From Candidatus Omnitrophota bacterium (GTDB lineage Bacteria > Omnitrophota > Gorgyraeia > Gygaellales > Profunditerraquicolaceae): a stretch of DNA of 42,405 nucleotides. The stretch covers positions 1 to 42,405 of the forward strand of contig QZKA01000018.1 of the NCBI GenBank assembly GCA_003598135.1, in the 5' to 3' direction. The notes beneath the pieces are model-generated. The model searched no databases and was not told where the DNA came from. It saw only the letters and a list, made by a program, of their open reading frames with translations. Position 1 is the stretch's first letter, and each line of letters starts with the position of its first letter. Shown piece after piece: positions 1-7,197 of the stretch. The position numbers were made by a program, and so were the translations under genes.

Positions 1-49
1 GAGCTATAGCCATAGCGCGGATAGTGCACTAAACGCCTTCCTATTTTGT

Positions 50-78
50 TTGCTTCGTAAACCTTTCTGTGTTACATT
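50..78 (+). promoter_or_regulatory. Possible sigma70-type promoter for the first operon
   Basis: TTGCTT at 50-55 and TACATT at 73-78 are separated by 17 bases. This would place the transcript start at about 84-86, directly before the ATG at 87. No Shine-Dalgarno sequence precedes that ATG, so a leaderless message is possible. The -10 match is only four of six, and the region upstream of 1 is not visible. Confidence 0.35.
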
Positions 79-86
79 AATACACT

Positions 87-743
87 ATGGAGAGCCAAGA
101 AAAGAAGCAGGTTAAGTTAACCAGCCGGCTGCGTAATTACTTCTTCGCCGGCCTCCTGATTACCCTTCCGGTATTTTTAAGCCTCTATATACTCTACATA
201 CTTTTTGGCTTTGTAGACGGGATCTTAGGAAAGTTTATCAATATCTATGTCCAGGAGCGCTGGGGTTTTTATATCCCCGGCTTAGGGCTGTTTTTGTTTT
301 TACTGATAATTATTTTCGTAGGTTTCACAGGCACGCTTCTTGCGGGCAAGGGGCTGCACCGGTTTTTTGACAAGTCCATCAGCCGTTTTCCGTTGCTCAA
401 TATCATTTATCCCTCACTGAAACAGGTGGTCTCTATTTTATTTTCAAAGGAGAACCTCGCGTTTAAAAAAGCGGTGTTAATCGAATATCCCTTTAAGGGC
501 AATTGGACACTCGCTTTTATCACCAATAAAGGTTTCGAAGAGGCGCAGAAGAAGACAGGCCAGGACCTGTTGAATGTGATCGTGCCTATTGCCCCCAATC
601 CTACTTCCGGCATCATTGTGTTTGTCCCCCGCAAAGACGTAATCATGCTCGATATAAGTATTCAGGACGCAATGAAGTTGATTATTTCCGTTGGGGTGCT
701 TAATCCCTCCGATGTGCTTGAGCCACACACAAAAGAACTATAA
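87..743 (+). CDS. DUF502 family inner-membrane protein
   Basis: The protein has 218 residues, the usual size for the DUF502 family, whose molecular function is not established. A charged N-terminus is followed by two hydrophobic membrane segments at roughly residues 18-45 and 62-87. The family's C-terminal block is present: an APNPTSG motif near residue 170, then a VP..DV..LD.S..DA segment and a conserved IIS.GV ending. The ATG at 87 fits the family N-terminus (RLRNYFFAGLLITLP). It lacks a ribosome binding site and may be translated from a leaderless mRNA. It is the first gene of a series that continues with an outer-membrane barrel gene 9 bases downstream. Family assignment is firm; no function is proposed. 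Confidence 0.85.
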   Translation: MESQEKKQVKLTSRLRNYFFAGLLITLPVFLSLYILYILFGFVDGILGKFINIYVQERWGFYIPGLGLFLFLLIIIFVGFTGTLLAGKGLHRFFDKSISRFPLLNIIYPSLKQVVSILFSKENLAFKKAVLIEYPFKGNWTLAFITNKGFEEAQKKTGQDLLNVIVPIAPNPTSGIIVFVPRKDVIMLDISIQDAMKLIISVGVLNPSDVLEPHTKEL

Positions 744-752
744 GCATACCAT

Positions 753-2267
753 ATGCGCATAACGAAAGAAATAATTTTGGCATGGGTGCTTGCATGGTTT
801 TTGCCTTTAGCCGGATATGCAGGCCCGCTTTATGAATCAGAGAATGTGGCCTTTTCTCTGCAAGGCTATTTCAGGAACGATGTGGTCAGTTTCAGCAATA
901 CAGTAGATTTAGACAGCAGCAACCGCGGTGACAGAACCATCTACCTGGGCATTGATTACAGCATAGGCACACTCCTTGAATTTAAAAACGGCGGGCCGAA
1001 ACTGTACCTGAAACTAGAACGGAACGGCCCAACAGACTACGATGCGCCGTTGTTCGTGCATAACACGCTGATGACCAGCGGCGGAGTTATCGAAAGGTAC
1101 CGCAATGACGAGCTCCTGCCACAGATAGAAGAATTTTGGGCAGATGTGCCCTTGTCCAGCACGGCCAGACTTAAGGCAGGGCTTTACACCTATGCGGTGG
1201 GAAACGGCCTAAGTTTAAACGGAAGCTATGAAAATTTCGGTGCGAGCATTTATAAGGAATCAGAGCATTTATCATGGAGGTTTTATTATTGTCGGCCAGA
1301 CGTCGTTTACAAAAATCATTTAGGGCCGCGCATCCGCCAGGATGAAGAGCAGGGCGTTACATACAACCACAATGCCTCCAATTTTTTTGCCGCGGATTTA
1401 AAATATACCACTGATAAGAACACTTTCTGGCCCTATATAGGAGTGTTGGCGGATTATACTTCTTCCGGTAAGAGGGATAATAAATTCACTACACCGGTAA
1501 GAAGAGATATCCTGGGGACATTCGGTCTAGGCTTTACCAAAGAAGAGGAAAAATATGTTTTTAGGACAGAGTTTGCGCACAATTTCGGAGAGGCGCAAAG
1601 CGCAGATCCCGCGTATAAAGATATCGTCCATACCGGTTATTTGTTCTATGCGGATATAGATTATACGCTGAACAAGTTTATTCCTACTATGGGCATCCTT
1701 GTTTCTTCGGGCAACAAAGTAACTCCTGAAATGGCTCAGGATAGTGCCTTAACCAGCGCTAAAAATAGAGCATTTAGCTGTTTTTCTCCTCTCAATAATA
1801 ATCTCGGCGATTCGCTGGGACACTGCCATACCGATTTACGTCCCATTGTCGCCACAGGAGCAGGTTATGGTTTAAATTACGGTGTTCCCAGGCCGGGGAC
1901 ATTCGCCTCCTCCGACCTTGATAATTTAGTCATGCCTTCCGCAGGGTTTGATTATAATGCTACAGATAAGCTTACCGTTGGGCTCTACGGTTTTTATCTG
2001 AGGTCATTTACGCGCCCCGTGGGAACATTAGACAACCAGGCGCGGTATTTATCGCGTGAATTAGGCTATGAGGCGGATCTATACATTGATTACCAGGCAA
2101 CAAAGGAAGTCTTGGTCAGTGTCTTAGGTGGATATTTTATCCCCGGCAGGTATTATAAGGAACGCAGGGACGATACCGCAGGAAGCCTCTTAAGCCCGTT
2201 TGTCAGGGGAGATGGCAGCGCAGAGCCTGCGTTTCAGCTGGAACTGGCAGTAGAAGTTACCTTTTAA
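753..2267 (+). CDS. Alginate-export-like outer-membrane beta-barrel protein
   Basis: A 504-residue protein starts with a signal peptide (basic start, hydrophobic residues 7-20, likely cleavage after Ala23 in AGYA). The body alternates polar and aromatic residues in the short repeating strands typical of a porin. It ends in Phe (LAVEVTF), the C-terminal signature recognised by the barrel-assembly machinery. The last 100 residues, with an ELGYEADLYIDY stretch followed by GGYFIPG, resemble the alginate-export (AlgE-type) barrel family. Two Cys near residues 345-370 (FSCFSPL and GHCHTD) may form an extracellular disulfide. It is probably an outer-membrane channel for an unknown solute. The substrate cannot be read from the sequence and the family match is made by eye. 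Confidence 0.65.
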   Translation: MRITKEIILAWVLAWFLPLAGYAGPLYESENVAFSLQGYFRNDVVSFSNTVDLDSSNRGDRTIYLGIDYSIGTLLEFKNGGPKLYLKLERNGPTDYDAPLFVHNTLMTSGGVIERYRNDELLPQIEEFWADVPLSSTARLKAGLYTYAVGNGLSLNGSYENFGASIYKESEHLSWRFYYCRPDVVYKNHLGPRIRQDEEQGVTYNHNASNFFAADLKYTTDKNTFWPYIGVLADYTSSGKRDNKFTTPVRRDILGTFGLGFTKEEEKYVFRTEFAHNFGEAQSADPAYKDIVHTGYLFYADIDYTLNKFIPTMGILVSSGNKVTPEMAQDSALTSAKNRAFSCFSPLNNNLGDSLGHCHTDLRPIVATGAGYGLNYGVPRPGTFASSDLDNLVMPSAGFDYNATDKLTVGLYGFYLRSFTRPVGTLDNQARYLSRELGYEADLYIDYQATKEVLVSVLGGYFIPGRYYKERRDDTAGSLLSPFVRGDGSAEPAFQLELAVEVTF

Positions 2268-2279
2268 CAAGGAGCGGTT

Positions 2280-2603
2280 ATGATCACCATCGAAGAGTTC
2301 AGAAAAGTAGAGTTGAAGATCGCAGAGATCAAAGAAGTGAACGATCATCCCAATGCCGATAGGCTATATGTGGTTACGATTGATGCAGGGGAAGGCGTCA
2401 CAAGGCAGGTGGTGGCAGGGATAAAAGGTTCCTATGCGAAAGAAGAGCTCGTCGGTAAACAGGTAGTGGTAGTTACTAATCTTGCGCCAGCGCTATTGCG
2501 GGGGGTTGAGAGCAACGGGATGATTCTTGCGGCTTCCGATGAGAGCGGCATCCGCATCATTATGCCAGAGAGAAAAGGGACATTAGGCAGTATAGTAAAA
2601 TGA
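2280..2603 (+). CDS. Stand-alone tRNA-binding OB-fold protein (MetG C-terminal / Trbp111 type)
   Basis: The 107-residue protein corresponds to the tRNA-binding domain found at the C-terminus of methionyl-tRNA synthetase, or as free Trbp111/CsaA-like proteins. Family features are visible throughout: an opening 'EEFRKVELKIAEI', then HPNADRLYV, QVVAGIKGSY, then LVGKQVVVVTNL and the SNGMILAASD signature. In this family such domains dimerise and bind the elbow of tRNA. No catalytic synthetase domain precedes it, since the upstream gene is a barrel protein. It therefore either assists a MetRS encoded elsewhere or acts as a free tRNA chaperone. An AAGGAG-like sequence at 2270-2275 supports the start. 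The stop overlaps the next start by 4 nt. Confidence 0.85.
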   Translation: MITIEEFRKVELKIAEIKEVNDHPNADRLYVVTIDAGEGVTRQVVAGIKGSYAKEELVGKQVVVVTNLAPALLRGVESNGMILAASDESGIRIIMPERKGTLGSIVK

Positions 2604-3070
2604 TCAAACAATTTGTTCCCCAAAAAACCTGCCTTGCCTGTCAGGGGTGTTGCCGTTTTGCGCAAGCTAAAAGCGTATGGTCTGTGCGCCTACTGAAAGA
2701 AGAGAAAAAGAGCCTTTGCCTTTCCACGTATAACCTTCCGCTTATCTTCGCCTCCACGCAGCAGCAATATATGTGCGTCTTTTTTATGCCCTGTAAAAAT
2801 AAATGCCTCAAGTATGCACAGCGTCCGTTTGAATGCCAGCTGTATCCTTTTTTGCTCAATCGTTGCGGCACCAAGGTGGTACTGGTAGTGGATACGCATT
2901 GCCCTTTTGTGCAAAAGACCATGCACGGCAAAAAATTCAGCGCTTACGCTGCCTATCTTGCGAAACTGCTTCGAACTAAGCGGTACCTCGCCATATTCAA
3001 AGACAACATCCATATCGCAGGGCGATACCCCGGAGTAGTAAACCTCAAAGAGCTTTTTTCGTTTACATGA
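2600..3070 (+). CDS. YkgJ/UPF0153-type cysteine-cluster protein
   Basis: The 156-residue protein carries the UPF0153 pattern. The first cluster is C11-x2-C14-x2-C17-C18 and the second is C65-x3-C69, followed by QRPFEC (C79) and YPF, then C101. The family is assumed to chelate zinc or an iron-sulfur cluster, but its role is unknown. The gene overlaps its neighbours by 4 nt on each side (ATGA junctions), so translation is probably coupled to the tRNA-binding gene upstream and the DUF2156 gene downstream. The family call is strong because the full Cys set is present. Confidence 0.8.
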   Translation: MIKQFVPQKTCLACQGCCRFAQAKSVWSVRLLKEEKKSLCLSTYNLPLIFASTQQQYMCVFFMPCKNKCLKYAQRPFECQLYPFLLNRCGTKVVLVVDTHCPFVQKTMHGKKFSAYAAYLAKLLRTKRYLAIFKDNIHIAGRYPGVVNLKELFSFT

Positions 3071-3975
3071 AAGCCGCGCTCAGAGAACTGAGGCTTAAAG
3101 ATAAAGGTTTATTCGAGAGATACCTGCGTTTTGCGGAGCATGAACTTTCGGTGTATGCCTTTGAAAACATCTATATCTGGAAGGGGCTTTTTGAAATCCG
3201 CTGGGCCCTCATTGATGGGGCGTTGTGTGTCTTTTTCAGAGACTCGATAGGTTGCTTCCTGTATCTTTCTCCTTTGTGCCGGGCGGTAGAACCCGCGGGC
3301 TTACAAAAAATTTTTTCTGTGATGGACGGTTATAATAAAAATCCGGCGTTTTCGCACATTGAGAATATCGAGGAAACTGATCTTATATTATTCCCTGCTG
3401 GTACCTATTGTATAAAAGAAAAGGGCGTTGAGTTTATCTGCAAAAGGACTGATTTGGCGGGCTTAAAAGGCGATGCCTTTAAATCCAAACGCTGGGCTGT
3501 TAATTATTTCGCCTCCCATACCGACAAGGTAGAGTACCTGGCGTATGCGGGGGAGTTAGAGGATGCGTGTCTGTGTCTTTATGAGAAATGGGCACGAGAT
3601 CGCCGGCAAGACTATGCCGATCCTTTGTATTGCGAGATGCTCAAAAATAATTACTCTGCGTTGCGCATGCTCCTTAAGGATTACCGCCATTTTAAGTGCG
3701 TGGGGCGCGTAGTAAAGATAGGCGGCAGGATCGAGGCCTTTACCTTTGCATTCCCGCTTAATCAGAAAATACTCTGCATCGCATATGAAATAACCAATTT
3801 GAATTATAAGGGCCTTGCCCAGTTTATTTTTAGGCAATTATGTCAGGAATTAAGAGAATACGAGTATATCAATATCATGGATGATTCGGGGCTCGAGAAC
3901 TTAAGGCGAGTAAAGTTTTCGTATCGCCCTCTACGATGCGCGCCGAGTTTTATCGTTACCAGATACCATGGATAA
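3067..3975 (+). CDS. DUF2156 / MprF C-terminal-like acyltransferase-fold protein
   Basis: The protein has 302 residues and resembles the DUF2156 family. That family shares the tandem GNAT-like fold of the catalytic domain of phosphatidylglycerol lysyltransferase (MprF) and of Fem-type aminoacyl transferases. The N-terminal segment, with a central '..YAFENIYIWKG..' motif, matches the typical family start. The C-terminal half has an ICIAYEITNLNYKGLAQFIFRQL stretch (an acceptor-binding helix in relatives) and a YINIMDDSGLENLRR end. No membrane segment is present, so it is cytoplasmic. If it is a transferase, its donor (aminoacyl-tRNA or acyl-CoA) is unknown. It overlaps the upstream gene by 4 nt and the downstream gene by 8 nt. 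Confidence 0.7.
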   Translation: MKAALRELRLKDKGLFERYLRFAEHELSVYAFENIYIWKGLFEIRWALIDGALCVFFRDSIGCFLYLSPLCRAVEPAGLQKIFSVMDGYNKNPAFSHIENIEETDLILFPAGTYCIKEKGVEFICKRTDLAGLKGDAFKSKRWAVNYFASHTDKVEYLAYAGELEDACLCLYEKWARDRRQDYADPLYCEMLKNNYSALRMLLKDYRHFKCVGRVVKIGGRIEAFTFAFPLNQKILCIAYEITNLNYKGLAQFIFRQLCQELREYEYINIMDDSGLENLRRVKFSYRPLRCAPSFIVTRYHG

Positions 3976-4801
3976 AAAAATAGACGAAGCAGAGTTTATT
4001 ATATTCGACACCGAGACCACCGGATTAAACCCGGAAGCAGGCGACAGGATCGTAGAGCTTGCAGCGATACGCTGGAGGGCCGGAAAAGAAATTGCGCAGT
4101 TTGAGACATTCATTGACCCGAAAAGGCCTATTCAGGATGCGGCCTTTGAGGTCAATAGGATTACGCCACAGATGCTTCAAAATGCCCCCGAAGCCAAAGA
4201 CGTAATGCCCCGCTTTCTTGCCTTTATACAAGACGCCTGCATCTGTTCCTACAACGCGGCATTCGATCTAGGTTTTATCAACAGCGAATTGAAGAGGCTA
4301 GGCTTGGTGCTTCCGAAAGAAAGTATGGTGGTAGATATCCTTAGGATGGCGCGCAGGTTGTTGCCCGGGCTTGAGCGCTACGCACTGTGGTTTGTTGCAG
4401 AGAAAATGGGTGCAACGCACATGCAAGAGCATCGCGCGCTTTCCGATGTGAAGCTTACCCTTGAGGTGTTCGAGAAGTTTCTCGTGCGCCTTAAGCCAAA
4501 AGGCGTCCTTGATACACTGCATCTGGTGAGCCTTTTCGGGGTTAATTCTGAACTCTGGGAAGAGGTGAATGGACAGAAAATAGCCAAGATACAGGAAGCA
4601 ATTGACTTGGGGCTTGCAATTAGGATACAATATCTTTCAAATGCAATGGTTGCGCTTTCAGAACGCCAGGTGGTTCCTAAAGAGGTCACCCGCGACAAAG
4701 GTAGAGCGTATCTGATAGGCCATTGTTGTTTAAGGAACGAGGAGAGGACATTCAGGGTAGACAATATTATCAGCTTAGAGATAGTCAAGGCAGGTAAATG
4801 A
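3968..4801 (+). CDS. DnaQ-like 3'-5' exonuclease fused to a WYL-like domain
   Basis: Residues 9-172 form a DEDDh exonuclease of the DNA polymerase III epsilon type. Exo I is FDTETTG (D14, E16), Exo II is YNAAFDLGF (D100) and Exo III is HRALSDV (H155, D160), so the catalytic set is complete. Residues 205-274 do not belong to DnaQ. They resemble a WYL domain: a helix 'IQEAIDLGLAIRIQYLS', then a strand series ending in RTFRVDNIISLEIV. WYL domains in transcription and defence regulators bind nucleic acid or small ligands. The combination suggests a ligand- or DNA-end-sensing nuclease rather than a polymerase proofreading subunit. The gene sits in the long operon and overlaps the next start by 4 nt. 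Confidence 0.8.
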   Translation: MDKKIDEAEFIIFDTETTGLNPEAGDRIVELAAIRWRAGKEIAQFETFIDPKRPIQDAAFEVNRITPQMLQNAPEAKDVMPRFLAFIQDACICSYNAAFDLGFINSELKRLGLVLPKESMVVDILRMARRLLPGLERYALWFVAEKMGATHMQEHRALSDVKLTLEVFEKFLVRLKPKGVLDTLHLVSLFGVNSELWEEVNGQKIAKIQEAIDLGLAIRIQYLSNAMVALSERQVVPKEVTRDKGRAYLIGHCCLRNEERTFRVDNIISLEIVKAGK

Positions 4802-7197
4802 GAAAAGGGACCGTGTCACATAAAAAAACCGTTTTTATACAGAAGATTCTATACGCGTTGTTTTGGTCTTTTGCCTTGTCTGGGTGTGCGTTGCATTCGG
4901 AGCTATCCCGGGCGCGTATGCACGGCAAAAACGCAGAGGTATCTTACCGACGCGCAGTCGTATACTATCAGAAAGCGATTGCGCAGGCAAAGGTTCCTGA
5001 GGCGCTTCGTCTTGAGCTGGGCAGATTGTATTATGACCACGGAGACTTCAGGGGAGCGATAGCTGAACTTAGGAACGCCGAAGCTGCCGCTGCGAAAAAA
5101 CTGCTGGCTATCGCGTATTACCGCACCGGTGATTTTGCTGATGCGCTAGAGGTATTCGGCAAGCAGGAGCCGGTTGATGACGAATACCGTTATTATTACG
5201 GATTAGCTTCGGAAAAACTCAATCTATTTGACCAAGCGATTAAATTATACAACAAGGTGAGTTCTGCTGAATTTTCGCCCCTCGCAACGCAACGCCTCCG
5301 CCTTATCGAGAAGGAAGCCAAGGGCCTACACATCCGGGACAGAGACCGAACTATCGCACAACTATTGCAAGAGACCCCACCTGCCGAGAAATTTCCTCAG
5401 GCAGGAGCATTGATATTGTTAAGCGACGAAAGGATTGAAGTTACCGAAGACAATACACAGACATTTGCGCTGCATTACCTTATAAAGATTCTTAATGAGC
5501 GCGGCAAGGAATCTTACTCTGAGGTGCATGTCGGTTACGATTCTACCTACGAGAAGGTAGAGCTGGAATATGCGCGGACTATAAAACCGGACGGCACGTT
5601 TGTGGAGGTAGGGAGCCGTCACCTGCGCGACGTATCCAAATATCTGAATTTCCCTCTTTACAGCAATGCGCGGATTTTTATTATATCGTTTCCGGAAATA
5701 TGCGACGGGGCAGCTATCGAGTATACGATTAAAGTCCGGCGCAACCGCCTGATCAATGATAAGGATTTTGTCGTGCGTTATCCCTTACAGACGCAAGACC
5801 CAATCCTTTCTGCCCGTTTTGAGCTGGCCGTCCCCAAAACAAAAACACTCCATTTAAAGACCTTAAATGAAGCCTATAAAGATTTTGAAGCCGAACTCAA
5901 ACCCGACCTGCGGGAAGCTAACGGCCAGACCGTCTATCGGTGGCAGTTTAAAGATATCCCTCAGATTATTCCGGAAGCCAATATGCCCCCTGAAGTCGAA
6001 ATAAACCCCACGTTTTTGGTTTCCAGTTTTTCTGACTGGTCGCAAATTTACCATTGGTGGTGGAAACTGGCAAAGGATAAGATCGTCTCAGACGATGCGA
6101 TCCGCAAGAAAGTAAAAGAGTTGATAGCCAAGGCCGGATCGGACGAAGCAAAGGCCAGGAGTATTTACAATTTCTGCGCCAAAGAAATACGCTACGTAGC
6201 CGTTGAGTACGGCCAGGCAGGGTATGAGCCGCATTTGGCAAGCGATATTTTTAAAAATAAATACGGCGACTGTAAAGACCAGGCGATTCTCTTGGTTACG
6301 ATGCTTAAAGAGGCGGGATTAGAAAGCTTTCCGGTGCTTATTAGTACAAAAGACTACTATAACCTTAATGAGGATTTTCCTGCACCCCTGTTTAATCATT
6401 GCATTGCCGCGGTTGCGTTGGGCGGGCAGGTCGTGTTCCTTGACCCTACTGCCGAAACCTGCCCTCTCGGGGACCTCGCTGCAGCAGACCAGAAAAGAAG
6501 AGTCCTTGTATTCAAAGAAGACGGTTACGCCATCATGGAAACCCCTCTTTTCGGTCATGGCCATAACTGGGTGAAACACGATTTTATGGTACGCCTTCGT
6601 CCCGATGAGACGCTCACCGCCGAAAAAAAGGTCCTTACCTCAGGTGTCTACCAACAGGCACAACGCCATTGGTTGCTTTATACGCCCCCCATCCTGATAC
6701 GCGAACAACTGCAAGAGAAGGTCCAGGGATTTTCTATAGGCGCAAAATTAAAGAAGTACGATATCAAGAACCTCAATGATCTTGACCGGATGCTGGAACT
6801 GGCCTATTGGTTTGAGGGGCCTGAATATTTTACTACCGCAGGAGATTTAAGGATTATGCCTCAACTGACAAGCCTGGATAACGCGCTGGTATCAAAAGAA
6901 GAACGCAGATACCCGATTGATTTCCGGATCCTCGATAGCATTGAGACAAAGTTCGTATTTAATATTCCCGGGACATTCACCGTTCATTATATGCCCGGTA
7001 ACGTATCCGAAGATAGCCAGTGGCTGGGCTATTCTTGCGAGTATGTAAAGGAGGGCGATAGCCTTACCTTTACCCAGCGCCTTACCTTAAAAAAAGAAAC
7101 CGTCTCTGCGCAGGAATATCCTCAGTTCAAGCAATTTTTTGAAAAACTGGCAAAACAAATCAAGCAAAGAATAGTCCTTGAGCGGACAAAGGAATGA
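4798..7197 (+). CDS. Lipoprotein with TPRs, DUF3857 and transglutaminase-like domain
   Basis: A signal peptide ends in a lipobox (LSGC, lipidated Cys30), so the protein is anchored in the envelope. Residues 45-170 are TPR-like helical pairs. Residues 195-400 match DUF3857, with the typical ALHYLIKILNERGKESY stretch and IKPDGTFVEV. Residues 430-600 are a transglutaminase-like core with a complete Cys-His-Asp triad: C492 in YGDCKD, H534 in FNHCIA and D549 in FLDP. The remaining part is the usual beta-rich tail. The family is periplasmic; it is thought to act as a peptidase or transpeptidase, but its substrates are unknown. At 799 residues it is long because of the N-terminal TPR region. It overlaps the next gene by 4 nt. 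Confidence 0.85.
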   Translation: MRKGTVSHKKTVFIQKILYALFWSFALSGCALHSELSRARMHGKNAEVSYRRAVVYYQKAIAQAKVPEALRLELGRLYYDHGDFRGAIAELRNAEAAAAKKLLAIAYYRTGDFADALEVFGKQEPVDDEYRYYYGLASEKLNLFDQAIKLYNKVSSAEFSPLATQRLRLIEKEAKGLHIRDRDRTIAQLLQETPPAEKFPQAGALILLSDERIEVTEDNTQTFALHYLIKILNERGKESYSEVHVGYDSTYEKVELEYARTIKPDGTFVEVGSRHLRDVSKYLNFPLYSNARIFIISFPEICDGAAIEYTIKVRRNRLINDKDFVVRYPLQTQDPILSARFELAVPKTKTLHLKTLNEAYKDFEAELKPDLREANGQTVYRWQFKDIPQIIPEANMPPEVEINPTFLVSSFSDWSQIYHWWWKLAKDKIVSDDAIRKKVKELIAKAGSDEAKARSIYNFCAKEIRYVAVEYGQAGYEPHLASDIFKNKYGDCKDQAILLVTMLKEAGLESFPVLISTKDYYNLNEDFPAPLFNHCIAAVALGGQVVFLDPTAETCPLGDLAAADQKRRVLVFKEDGYAIMETPLFGHGHNWVKHDFMVRLRPDETLTAEKKVLTSGVYQQAQRHWLLYTPPILIREQLQEKVQGFSIGAKLKKYDIKNLNDLDRMLELAYWFEGPEYFTTAGDLRIMPQLTSLDNALVSKEERRYPIDFRILDSIETKFVFNIPGTFTVHYMPGNVSEDSQWLGYSCEYVKEGDSLTFTQRLTLKKETVSAQEYPQFKQFFEKLAKQIKQRIVLERTKE

